From NCBI GenBank assembly GCA_902555065.1, contig CACDQQ010000001.1, forward strand, positions 163,474 through 227,473: a stretch of DNA of 64,000 nt. Direction: 5' to 3'. This document shows, one piece after another, positions 54,562 through 62,873 of this stretch. The first letter of the stretch is position 1, and every line of letters begins with the position of its first letter. The position numbers and the translations under genes are program-made. The notes under the pieces are model-generated. The model was not told the origin of the DNA and did no database searches. It was given only the letters and a program-made list of their open reading frames with translations. This DNA comes from an uncultured Pelagibacteraceae bacterium. GTDB lineage: Bacteria > Pseudomonadota > Alphaproteobacteria > Pelagibacterales > Pelagibacteraceae.

Positions 54562-55462
54562 TTTATCAAAATTTTTTATTTTTTTTATTTTGATATTAAT
54601 ATTATTAGAGATATTTTTTAGATTTGTTGGTTTTGGCAGCCCAATATTATATGAAGTATCAAATAACAACTATTACCCAAAGGTTTCACAAGAGAATAGG
54701 AGATTTTTAGGTAAATTTGTAAATATTAATAACGTTGGAATGAGATCAAGTTACAACTGGAAAAATAATAACAACAAAAAAAAATTAATTTTTTTTGGAG
54801 ATAGTGTTACTTTTGCTGGTTCGTACATAGATAATAAGGATGTATTTGCAGAAAAAATTTGCAAAATATATTTAAAAAACTACGAATGTGGAAACTTTGG
54901 AGTTAATGGATATTTCTTAGAAAATTTAACGGAAAGAATAAAATATATTCATAAAGAACTAGAAAATTACGATAGAATTGTAATAGTTGTAAGCAGTTCA
55001 TTTTATTACGGTAAATCAAGTATCTTTGATATGCCTTTATATCAAAAATTTAATTATAAATTATTTAAATCATTGAATGAAATTATTAATCATATTTTAT
55101 TTAAGCACAAAATTATAAATAGATATAACAACATTAATCCAAATTTTGAAAAAAAAGAAAATTATGGAAAAAGTGTTGAAGAACAATTTAGTGATTTTAA
55201 AAATTTAATGAAACAGGTTTCAAAAAATGAAAAAAATTATATATTTGTATTACCAACATTAGAGGATCTTAAGCTTAATAATATTAAAAAACATTTTTTA
55301 ATGAAAACTAATATCAATAATCTTAGGGTTATAAATCTCTATAAAGATATAAAGAATTTAAATTACCAAGATTTATACTTTAATAATGCACACTTAAATG
55401 AAAAAGGTCATGATTATTTATCAAAAATAATTTATGAATACATAGATGAAAACAAAAAATAA
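54536..55462 (+). CDS. Membrane-anchored SGNH/GDSL hydrolase-like protein
   Basis: This 308-residue protein has one N-terminal membrane helix (residues 7-29), then an SGNH domain. Block I is 'IFFGDSVTFAGSY' near residue 87, the block II Gly is in 'NFGVNGYFLENL', and block V is 'NNAHLNEKGHDYL' near the end. The usual Asp of the block V 'DxxH' is Asn here. Family members hydrolyse or transfer acetyl groups on glycans. Directly downstream come a one-helix peptide and an acyltransferase-3, so a sugar O-acetylation pair is likely. Confidence 0.78.
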   Translation: MIYTKLFFNLSKFFIFFILILILLEIFFRFVGFGSPILYEVSNNNYYPKVSQENRRFLGKFVNINNVGMRSSYNWKNNNNKKKLIFFGDSVTFAGSYIDNKDVFAEKICKIYLKNYECGNFGVNGYFLENLTERIKYIHKELENYDRIVIVVSSSFYYGKSSIFDMPLYQKFNYKLFKSLNEIINHILFKHKIINRYNNINPNFEKKENYGKSVEEQFSDFKNLMKQVSKNEKNYIFVLPTLEDLKLNNIKKHFLMKTNINNLRVINLYKDIKNLNYQDLYFNNAHLNEKGHDYLSKIIYEYIDENKK

Positions 55463-55562
55463 ATTATTATTAAGAATATTAATTATTTTGGCTCTTATTT
55501 TAATTTCTATTTTTTTATCAAAATATATATCTACCGATATTTTTGATTATAATTTTTTGTAA
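55446..55562 (+). CDS. Possible 38-residue single-helix membrane peptide
   Basis: This ORF is too short for the track: 'MKTKNKLLLRILIILALILISIFLSKYIS...' with basic N-terminus and one membrane helix. Its ATG overlaps the end of the SGNH gene by 17 bases and its stop is three bases before the GTG of the acyltransferase gene, so it fills the gap exactly. That spacing argues for a real, coupled gene, but AT-rich DNA makes hydrophobic short ORFs by chance. No homologue is recalled. Confidence 0.45.
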   Translation: MKTKNKLLLRILIILALILISIFLSKYISTDIFDYNFL

Positions 55563-55565
55563 ATA

Positions 55566-56603
55566 GTGAAAGATTTAAGATATTCAGGAATTGATTTACT
55601 TCGATTTTTAGCTGCGTACACAGTAGCCATTACGCATATTTCAATTAATCAATTTCAATCAGGTATAAATTTTGAAATAATATCATCTATGGCCGTTGAG
55701 GTATTTTTTATAATAAGCGGATTCGTTCTTGCGCCTCAAATTATAAGTCTTGTAAAGAAGAATACATTATTTAACTATAAAATATTTTTAATCAGAAGGT
55801 GGTACAGAACAATACCATTATATATTTTAAGTTTAATTATTACGACAATTATTTTAGATAAATTTACGACTTTTGATTTTCTCAAATACACTTTGTTCTT
55901 ACAAAATTTTTTTTTTATTTGGGTTAAAAACGATTATTTTTCAATATCATGGAGTCTTTCTGTAGAGGAATGGTTTTATATAATTTTTCCTTTTTTTTTA
56001 ATATCACTATTTAGAATATTTAATTCACAGGAGAATAGAATTCTTTTGATTAGTTTTATTTTTGTTTTTTTAATTTTTTTAATAAGAGTTTATTTTTCAG
56101 ATTTTAATAACTGGGGTTCATCAGTAAGAAGAGTGGTAATATTTAGACTAGACTCTATTGCTTTTGGTTTTATTTTATTTTGTTATAAAGATAAGTTTTT
56201 TTTTAAAAAAAACAGGATTTTAAGTGTTTTTATTATTTTTTTAATACTTTCAGTTTTAACTTTTTATTTTTTTAAATTAAATATATTTGGAGATAATATT
56301 TATATTAAATTATTTTCTCATTATTTAATTGCTTTTTGGGGATGCAGTTTATTTATTTTTTTTTATATTTTAGAAAGTTTCCTAAATAATGACAAATTTA
56401 GAAAGTTAAATTTATTTCTAGGTAAAATTTCATATTCTACTTATTTATTTCACTTAATACTAATTTACATAATAGGTTCATTAATTAATACATCATTTTT
56501 GACTTTTTTAATTTTATTCACTTTTCTTCAAATAATTTTATCCATCATACTTTATTATTTTTTTGAAGAACCAATATTAAAATCTAGACCAAATTATAAA
56601 TAA
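55566..56603 (+). CDS. Acyltransferase family 3 (OafA/YrhL-like) membrane protein
   Basis: This 345-residue inner-membrane protein with about ten helices starts at GTG. The family N-terminus 'RYSGIDLLRFLAAYTVAITHI' supplies the conserved Arg and His, and 'MAVEVFFIISGFVLAP' and 'FSISWSLSVEEWFYIIFPF' are typical. Such proteins carry acetyl groups across the membrane to O-acetylate O-antigen, Nod factor or peptidoglycan. The fused SGNH domain seen in many relatives is missing here, but an SGNH gene lies immediately upstream. Confidence 0.92.
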   Translation: MKDLRYSGIDLLRFLAAYTVAITHISINQFQSGINFEIISSMAVEVFFIISGFVLAPQIISLVKKNTLFNYKIFLIRRWYRTIPLYILSLIITTIILDKFTTFDFLKYTLFLQNFFFIWVKNDYFSISWSLSVEEWFYIIFPFFLISLFRIFNSQENRILLISFIFVFLIFLIRVYFSDFNNWGSSVRRVVIFRLDSIAFGFILFCYKDKFFFKKNRILSVFIIFLILSVLTFYFFKLNIFGDNIYIKLFSHYLIAFWGCSLFIFFYILESFLNNDKFRKLNLFLGKISYSTYLFHLILIYIIGSLINTSFLTFLILFTFLQIILSIILYYFFEEPILKSRPNYK

Positions 56604-56610
56604 TTAATTT

Positions 56611-57774
56611 TCAAACATCATTTAAAGAATAAACAAAACCAAGCGAAAACCATGTGATTATCATCCCATGGGAATTAAAAAAACTTCCAGAGGGCAACAG
56701 AGGGAAAAATAAAAGTGAAGAATATATGATTATTATAGATCTATGTAAATTTGACTTAATCATAAGAAACTTATTAAAAAACAAAAAAATTAATGCGAAG
56801 TAAAAAAGTATCGCTGAAACAAAACCAGTATCACTTAATAGTTCTAAAAAAAAATTATGAGGATGGGTACTACATATTTCAGAGATTTTGGAACATTCAT
56901 ACCTGAATGTTTGTAAACCAGTACCAAATAAAAAATTTTCTTTAAAAATTGTAAAAGCATTATCATATAATTTAAAATAAACATTGTCACTAAACTGGTA
57001 AAATGTATAAGAGATTCTTTCATTAATTATGCTGTCTTTTTGAAAATAAATTATTCCAAACACTAAGATAAACAAAATAGAATACAAAATTAGTTTTTTA
57101 TAACTTAGGAATTTAATATTTAAGATTATAAATCCAATGAGTGCTATTGTTGATAAAATCGATGGCAATCTTTCTCCAGTTATCAAAATTGAAAAATAAA
57201 GAAAAAATAAAAATATGTATTTAAATTTATTAATAAAATTATTTTTTTGTTTGAATAAAAAATATATAAAAAATGGCGATAACTTGAATATTATACCGCC
57301 AGGAATTTGTTCACCTTTAAAGAAAGAAGTTAATCTTCCCGCTTGTTCTTTTTCATAACCAAAAATATTTTTACCAAAAATGCTCTGAATCCACAAATCA
57401 ATACAAATTAACAAAACAACATAGAAAACTACTCTGGAAATATTAAAAGATTTTTTTGTGTCTTTACTTAAAAAATAAGCAATGCCAAAAAAAAGTAATA
57501 AGTGTGACGCAAAAGAAGCAACATTCTCTATGGATTTAAGAAAATAATTTGAAAATATTGAACTTAATAAAAATAATAATAACAAAACAAAAAAGGAATA
57601 ACTATTTTTATTGTAAATTATATAATAATTTTTATTTAGGATAATAAATGCAATAAATAATATTGAAATTAAAGCAGAGTTTAGGTTCAAAAAAAAGACA
57701 CCAACTAATAATGATACCGGAATTGTAAAAATAGAATAATAAATAAATTTTTCTAAATTTTTGTGTTGAAACAT
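56611..57774 (-). CDS. O-antigen ligase-type membrane protein (Wzy/WaaL family)
   Basis: This 387-residue membrane protein has about 11 helices. The large periplasmic loop ends in 'FLFGTGLQTFRYECS', and 'STHPHNFFLELLSDTGFVSAILF' contains the conserved His near residue 310 found in O-antigen ligases (Wzy_C domain). It should polymerise or ligate the glycan onto lipid A core at the periplasmic face; polymerase and ligase are not separable by eye. It is convergent with the acyltransferase and divergent from the acetyltransferase gene at 57804. Confidence 0.85.
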   Translation of the reverse strand: MFQHKNLEKFIYYSIFTIPVSLLVGVFFLNLNSALISILFIAFIILNKNYYIIYNKNSYSFFVLLLLFLLSSIFSNYFLKSIENVASFASHLLLFFGIAYFLSKDTKKSFNISRVVFYVVLLICIDLWIQSIFGKNIFGYEKEQAGRLTSFFKGEQIPGGIIFKLSPFFIYFLFKQKNNFINKFKYIFLFFLYFSILITGERLPSILSTIALIGFIILNIKFLSYKKLILYSILFILVFGIIYFQKDSIINERISYTFYQFSDNVYFKLYDNAFTIFKENFLFGTGLQTFRYECSKISEICSTHPHNFFLELLSDTGFVSAILFYFALIFLFFNKFLMIKSNLHRSIIIIYSSLLFFPLLPSGSFFNSHGMIITWFSLGFVYSLNDV

Positions 57775-57803
57775 TTTATAATTATTGGTTTAACATATTT
57801 ACA

Positions 57804-58250
57804 ATGAAAATTTTTAAATCACAAATAGTAAGAATAAAAAAGAAGAAAAATTTAAAGATTGTAGAACCCGTGAATATTTATGGTGTAGAATTCGGAAATA
57901 ATTGTTTTGTAGGTCCTTTTTGTGAAATTCAAAAAAATGTTAAAATTAGTGATAATACAAAAATACAATCCCATTCTTTTATATGCGAAAAAGTGAGTAT
58001 AGGTAAAAATTGCTTTATAGGACATGGAGTTATTTTTATAAATGATAAATTTAAAAATGGTAAGCCAGCGGGTGGTGACAAAAAAAAATGGGGCAAAACA
58101 ACCATAAGCTCTAATGTCTATATTGGAAGCAATTCAACAATACTCCCAATTAAAATTTGTTCGAATGTTGTTATTGGCGCAGGATCGGTAGTTACAAAAA
58201 ATATTACCAAACCAGGCAGATATGTTGGCAATCCTGCAAAAAAAATTTAA
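57804..58250 (+). CDS. Left-handed beta-helix sugar N-acetyltransferase (WbpD/WlbB-like)
   Basis: This 148-residue hexapeptide-repeat acyltransferase carries repeating isoleucine-rich turns ('VEFGNNCFVGPFCEIQKNVKISDNTKI') and 'FIGHGVIFINDKF'. 'VVIGAGSVVTKNITKPGRYVGNPAKKI' is the typical C-terminal end. It resembles enzymes that N-acetylate UDP-2-acetamido-3-amino-glucuronate, but close O-acetyltransferases share this fold. It overlaps the WecA-like gene by one base (TAATG), so the two are coupled. Confidence 0.85.
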   Translation: MKIFKSQIVRIKKKKNLKIVEPVNIYGVEFGNNCFVGPFCEIQKNVKISDNTKIQSHSFICEKVSIGKNCFIGHGVIFINDKFKNGKPAGGDKKKWGKTTISSNVYIGSNSTILPIKICSNVVIGAGSVVTKNITKPGRYVGNPAKKI

Positions 58251-59239
58251 TGGATCTTGTCTTTCTTTCTTTTAATTTAATAAATATTTTTATTGTTTGG
58301 TTTATATTTGAAAAATCTGCTATTATTTCCAGAAAAATAAACTTATATAAAAAATTGGATGATCAAACTCCCCTAATAGGAGGTCTTGGAATTTATCTTT
58401 TTTTTATAATTTTCAATTTAAGTCTTTATATTTTCAAAGAAGATTTAATAATAAATGGTCAGCTAAGCATTCTTATTGTTTTATCTGTAGTATTTGCAAT
58501 AGGTTTAATTGATGACCTATATCAAATTAGTTATGCGTATAGATTAATTTTTATATACCTGGTGTTGATTATTTTTTTTAAATACAATGATGCATATATA
58601 ATAGATTATTTGTATTTTGAAACTACTAATAAGACTATTCTGCTAGGGAAACTTTCATTATTTTTAACACCTTTTTTTATTTTGTTATTACTTAATAGTT
58701 TAAATATGGCTGATGGAATAAATGGAAACTCTACTTTTATAGTATTATCCTATTTATTTTTATTATTTGAAAATAATTTGAATTTAAACTCTATAGCTTT
58801 TTCCATAATTCCTCCGTTGTTATTATTCCTTTACTACAATTTAAAAAATAAAATTTATTTAGGTGACTCTGGAATTTATTTACTGTCTGTAATAATTTCT
58901 CTTTATGTTATTAGTAAATATAATTCTAATGATGCGATTATTTCTTGTGAAAAAATTTTTTTAATTTTTTTAATTCCAGGAATTGATATGTTTAGATTAT
59001 TTATTTTAAGATTATTAAAAAAAAGAAATCCATTTAAGGGTGATAAAAATCATTTCCATCACTTACTAGAGGAAAAATTTAAAGCTAAAAAAACACTAAT
59101 AATTTACTTAATATTAATAAACTGGCCTAATTTTCTGATAAAAATATTTGATATAAATGTTTTCATTTTAATATTTATTAATATTTTGTTATTTGTTTTA
59201 TTAATTAATTACCTACAAAAGCTGAGAAAATTTTCTTAA
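58250..59239 (+). CDS. Polyprenyl-phosphate sugar-1-phosphate transferase (WecA/MraY family)
   Basis: I start at 'MDLVFLSFNL' (58250, 329 residues), since the longer track ORF reads the wrong frame through the acetyltransferase gene. The protein has about ten helices and the family loops 'DDQTPLIGGLGIYLF', 'IGLIDDLYQISYAYRL', 'NMADGINGNS', 'YLGDSGIYLL' and 'DKNHFHHLLEEKF'. It loads the first sugar-1-phosphate onto undecaprenyl phosphate, starting glycan synthesis on the cytoplasmic face. Its end overlaps the convergent GT2 gene by 27 bases. Confidence 0.92.
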   Translation: MDLVFLSFNLINIFIVWFIFEKSAIISRKINLYKKLDDQTPLIGGLGIYLFFIIFNLSLYIFKEDLIINGQLSILIVLSVVFAIGLIDDLYQISYAYRLIFIYLVLIIFFKYNDAYIIDYLYFETTNKTILLGKLSLFLTPFFILLLLNSLNMADGINGNSTFIVLSYLFLLFENNLNLNSIAFSIIPPLLLFLYYNLKNKIYLGDSGIYLLSVIISLYVISKYNSNDAIISCEKIFLIFLIPGIDMFRLFILRLLKKRNPFKGDKNHFHHLLEEKFKAKKTLIIYLILINWPNFLIKIFDINVFILIFINILLFVLLINYLQKLRKFS

Positions 59240-59944
59240 TAATTTGACCATAATAAAAATTAAAGGAAATCGTACTTTATTTTTTCTCAGTGATTTAAAG
59301 CATTCTATATTAGCTTTTACTATATTTTGAAAACCTGAACTTGCTCCACCAGGTGACATTAAAACTGTAAATTTATTATAATAATAATAACTAGTATTTT
59401 TATTTTTTTTTGCTCTTATAAAAAAATCAAAATCAGAAGAAATTTTATATTTCAAATCAAAATATTCCATATTTATTAAATATTTTTTTTTAATTAAAGT
59501 TCCAGGATGTGGAATGTGATTTCCAAATTTATTAACATTTAAAATATCACCAACTATATATTTACGTGAGAGTCCTAATAAATTTTTTTTATAAATTATA
59601 TTAGAATATAGAATATCTATTTTATTTTTTGACAAAATTTTATTTACATTGAATAAAAAAAACTGGTCAATCAACTGATCATCTGAATTTAAAAATAACA
59701 AATAATCGCCAAATGATTTTGATATACCTTTATTCATTCCATCATATATCCCTTTATCATCTTCAGAAATTAATCTTAATTTTGTATTATTAAATTTCTT
59801 AATAATTTGTATAGTTTTATCGTTAGAGCAATTATCAATTATAATATGTTCGTAATCTTCAAATTTTTGATTTTTAACTGAAGTAAGACAATTTTTTAAA
59901 GTTTTTTCAGAATTAAAAGTAGGTGTAATAATACTTATAAACAT
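59213..59944 (-). CDS. Family 2 glycosyltransferase
   Basis: This 243-residue GT-A enzyme has 'SIITPTFNSEKTLKNCLTSVKNQ' at the N-terminus, 'IIIDNCSNDKTIQII' near residue 36, 'SEDDKGIYDGMNKGIS' near residue 60 and the metal-binding 'LFLNSDDQ' near residue 82. It resembles WcaA/WbbD-like transferases that add single sugars to lipid-linked intermediates. It abuts the GT4 gene upstream, so the two probably act in sequence. The acceptor and donor are unknown. Confidence 0.9.
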   Translation of the reverse strand: MFISIITPTFNSEKTLKNCLTSVKNQKFEDYEHIIIDNCSNDKTIQIIKKFNNTKLRLISEDDKGIYDGMNKGISKSFGDYLLFLNSDDQLIDQFFLFNVNKILSKNKIDILYSNIIYKKNLLGLSRKYIVGDILNVNKFGNHIPHPGTLIKKKYLINMEYFDLKYKISSDFDFFIRAKKNKNTSYYYYNKFTVLMSPGGASSGFQNIVKANIECFKSLRKNKVRFPLIFIMVKLLRKFSQLL

Positions 59945-61099
59945 TTAACTAAAATTATTAAAAATATCTATATACTGTTTTTTTATTTTTTTTGATGTCA
60001 AATTTTTTAATGCAAATTTTCTAGATTGCAGAGATTTTTTTTTTAAATTTTTATTGGTAATACTTAATAAGGTTTTTATTATTTTATTTTTATCTCCTAA
60101 TTTAAATGTATAACCAATATCTTTTAAAACTTCACTAACTCCTCCGTTTTTAATACTAAAGACAACATTGCCTGATGATAAGGCTTCCAAGACAGTTAGC
60201 GGCAAATTATCAATTAGTGATGTACATAAAAATATATCTGACAAAGAATATAAATCAGAAATTTTATCATGATCTAAAAAATCTATTTGTTTTAGATTAG
60301 AATAATTATCAAAGTTATTATTTTTTTTTCCTAAAGATAAAAAATATATATCTTTATTATTCTTCAGTTTATTTACTATTTCAATAAAAGTTTTGTATCC
60401 CTTTCTTTCATCAGAAAAGTCTTGGGCAGAAAAAAAAACTATTTTTTTATTAGTTGGTAAATTATACTTTTTTCTTAGATATATTTTGTTCCTTGGTTTA
60501 AATATATTAGTTTCTATTGGGTAATATTTACAAAGTTGTATTCTAGATTTATGTTTTGGATATTTTCTCTTAAATTTATCTAACATCCATTTATTATGTG
60601 CAATAAAAAAAACATTTTTTTTTTTCACAATCTCAATTTTTTTTTTTAAACAATACTTAGAAATAAAATCATTATCTTCTTTTTTTTTGTCTGTATAATG
60701 TTCTGTAGAATTTAGAAACCACATATCATGAAGTGAAATAACAACTTTACTTTTAATTTTACAAATCTCATTAAGAGAAATCATTGACCTGTTAACCCAA
60801 TGTAGGTTTAATATATCTGCATTTAGTTTATTTATTTTACCTGAAATGTTTGTATTAAATATATTTAATGATTGGTGGTATTTTTTTTTTAAGAATATTT
60901 TAATAATAATTTTCTCAAAAATTCTTAATAATATAATGTATAATTTTTTTAATTTTCCAATTATTTCTTTTGATTTTTTATTTTTGGAATAAACCGTTAA
61001 AAAAAAAAAATTTTTATTTTTTAAAGATTTAAAAATCGAAAAAGCTGCGATGTTGGCTCCACCTTTATAATCACTAAATGACAAAAACAATATTTTCAC
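59945..61099 (-). CDS. Family 4 (GT-B) glycosyltransferase
   Basis: This 384-residue retaining GT-B enzyme has the N-terminal 'FSDYKGGANIAAFSIFKSL', 'NLHWVNRSMISL' near residue 98, 'SLHDMWFLNSTEHYT' near residue 120 and the C-terminal 'TSLIDNLPLTVLEALSSGNVVF'. That last stretch lies in the nucleotide-sugar site, with a Glu-x7-Glu-type motif in reduced form. It resembles WcaC/WcaL-like transferases. A T12 tract lies near residue 30 with the frame intact. It overlaps the dehydratase gene by 4 bases. Confidence 0.88.
   Translation of the reverse strand: MKILFLSFSDYKGGANIAAFSIFKSLKNKNFFFLTVYSKNKKSKEIIGKLKKLYIILLRIFEKIIIKIFLKKKYHQSLNIFNTNISGKINKLNADILNLHWVNRSMISLNEICKIKSKVVISLHDMWFLNSTEHYTDKKKEDNDFISKYCLKKKIEIVKKKNVFFIAHNKWMLDKFKRKYPKHKSRIQLCKYYPIETNIFKPRNKIYLRKKYNLPTNKKIVFFSAQDFSDERKGYKTFIEIVNKLKNNKDIYFLSLGKKNNNFDNYSNLKQIDFLDHDKISDLYSLSDIFLCTSLIDNLPLTVLEALSSGNVVFSIKNGGVSEVLKDIGYTFKLGDKNKIIKTLLSITNKNLKKKSLQSRKFALKNLTSKKIKKQYIDIFNNFS
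60999..61010. repeat. 12-base homopolymer near the start of the GT4 gene
   Basis: This run of 12 A on the plus strand is T12 in the glycosyltransferase frame, coding the Phe run near residue 30. The frame is open at this length; a one-base change would truncate the enzyme. Confidence 0.9.
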
Positions 61100-62052
61100 T
61101 TATTAAATAATTTAAGGTTTTTTTTATACCAATCACATATTTGCGGTATTTTAACTTCTAATTTTTCTTTTTCTGACCATCCTAGTCTTTTTAACTTTTC
61201 ACAATTAATTTTGTAAATTTTATCATTAAATGGTCTATCTTTTATAAAGATTATATTTTTTTTAAAATCAACATTCAAATGTCGAGAAATTATTTTAATT
61301 ATATCCAATGTATAAAAAGACCTATTTGCAGCTATATTATAAATTGTATTAGATTTACCTTTATCTAAAATTTTTATAAGCCCATTACAAAAATCATTTA
61401 CTGATAAAAAATATCTAATAGAATTTCCTCTTCCATGGACAGTCATTTTTTTCTTTTTTAAAAATGAATATATTGTTTTTGATATTAGCTTTTCTGGATA
61501 TTGCCTTGTTCCATAAATGTTATTAGCTCTTATAGTTATTACATTTAATTTATAAGAATGATTATATGAATTGACAATCATGTCTGCAGCTGCTTTAGAT
61601 GCCGAATATGGGTTTGTTGGATTTAAAATTTGACTCTCTGTAAAAGATTTCTTTTTTAAATTCTCTCCATATACCTCGTCAGTACTTACATGAATTATTT
61701 TTTTTACTTTTTGTTTTCTACAAGCTTCTAAAAATGAATGTGTACCTAGAGTATTAGTTTTAGTAAATAGTAAAGAATTTCCAAAAGAATTATCTACATG
61801 ACTTTCCGCGGCAACATTTATGGCTAATTCTACGTTTTTTAAATTTTTTTCTAAAACTGGATAATTAAGAATGTCATTTTTAACAAATGTAACATTCTTT
61901 TCAAATATTATACTGTTTAAATATTTAATGTTTGCGGCATAAGTAATTTTATCATAAAGAACAATTTTGGAATTTTTATATTTTCTTAATATTTTCTCAG
62001 CAACATGGGAACCAATGAAACCGGCGGCACCAGTTATAAGTATTTTTTTCAT
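61096..62052 (-). CDS. Nucleotide-sugar 4,6-dehydratase (RmlB-like SDR)
   Basis: This 318-residue SDR enzyme has the NAD motif 'LITGAAGFIGSHVAEKIL' at residues 4-21, 'NVAAESHVDNSFGN' near residue 80, 'VSTDEVYGE' near residue 122 and the catalytic 'YSASK' near residue 150. 'RANNIYGTRQYPEKLI' follows. The closest style is dTDP-glucose 4,6-dehydratase; a CDP- or UDP-sugar substrate is possible because no rmlA/C/D genes are visible in the window. It overlaps the next SDR gene by one base. Confidence 0.85.
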   Translation of the reverse strand: MKKILITGAAGFIGSHVAEKILRKYKNSKIVLYDKITYAANIKYLNSIIFEKNVTFVKNDILNYPVLEKNLKNVELAINVAAESHVDNSFGNSLLFTKTNTLGTHSFLEACRKQKVKKIIHVSTDEVYGENLKKKSFTESQILNPTNPYSASKAAADMIVNSYNHSYKLNVITIRANNIYGTRQYPEKLISKTIYSFLKKKKMTVHGRGNSIRYFLSVNDFCNGLIKILDKGKSNTIYNIAANRSFYTLDIIKIISRHLNVDFKKNIIFIKDRPFNDKIYKINCEKLKRLGWSEKEKLEVKIPQICDWYKKNLKLFNK

Positions 62053-62873
62053 TATATTTTTTTTAATTCCTTTTTAAGTTTTTTAAAGTAAATAAAAAGT
62101 TTTTTTTTCGTTATATTTCTGCCAATAATATTATTTAGGACTTTAGTATCAAAACAAAAATTATCATCAGTAAATTTTTTTTTTAAATTTATTATAATTT
62201 TTATTTTTTTTGCCTCAATAATATTGTTAAGAAAAAATTTTGTTTTTATAGGTATACCTGATCCTATATTAATAATTCCTTTATAGTTTAGATTAATTAA
62301 TTTTTCTAAAATTATACAAAAAACTTCTATTGGCAATAAATCTTTATAAAGGTTGTAGCTATTATCAAATATGATTTGTTTTTTTTTTAATCCAGAGATA
62401 ATTAAACTCATTAATGATGGTTTTTTTTTTCTTCCATTTTCAAGCCCTACAACATTCGAAAGTCTAAGAATTAATATATTGTTACTCAATAAATTCTTAC
62501 ATTTTTTTTCAGAAATTAAACAATTTTTAGCATAGACATTCATTGGTTGAATTTTAGATTTTTCTGTAATATTTATTTGTGGTTTATATACCTGCCTTGT
62601 GCTAATAAATATTAGTTTTGAATTAAAGTTTTTTATTATTTTTGCTATTCGATAATTCCTGTCTATTTTAGTATTATATTTTTTATTATAAAAATTAACG
62701 TTGTTACTAAAATTTACGACAATATCATTTTTTTTATAATTAAATTTGTTTATGTTTGTAAATCTTATTTTTTTTACTAGATATTTTTTTTTTAAGTATT
62801 TATAGAGATTCTCTTGCAAAAAACTTTTGTAACCAATTAAGATAATTCTTGATTTAATTTTTTGTTTTAACAC
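62052..62873 (-). CDS. Degenerate SDR-fold nucleotide-sugar protein
   Basis: This 273-residue protein aligns in outline with NAD-dependent epimerases/reductases such as RmlD. It contains 'FISTRQVYKP', 'MNVYAKNC', 'LILRLSNVVG' and 'GIINIGSGIPIKTK'. The dinucleotide glycine motif is poor ('ILIGYKSFLQEN'), and the catalytic Lys of YxxxK is Cys (Y-A-K-N-C). It may be an inactive partner or use an altered mechanism. It overlaps both neighbours (1 and 20 bases), so it belongs to the same operon. Confidence 0.7.
   Translation of the reverse strand: MLKQKIKSRIILIGYKSFLQENLYKYLKKKYLVKKIRFTNINKFNYKKNDIVVNFSNNVNFYNKKYNTKIDRNYRIAKIIKNFNSKLIFISTRQVYKPQINITEKSKIQPMNVYAKNCLISEKKCKNLLSNNILILRLSNVVGLENGRKKKPSLMSLIISGLKKKQIIFDNSYNLYKDLLPIEVFCIILEKLINLNYKGIINIGSGIPIKTKFFLNNIIEAKKIKIIINLKKKFTDDNFCFDTKVLNNIIGRNITKKKLFIYFKKLKKELKKI

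Noticed and set aside
58157-58249. N-terminal 31 codons of the WecA-like ORF
   Set aside because: They read through the acetyltransferase gene in another frame and contain unlikely Cys/Trp-rich text; the TAATG junction at 58250 gives a better start.
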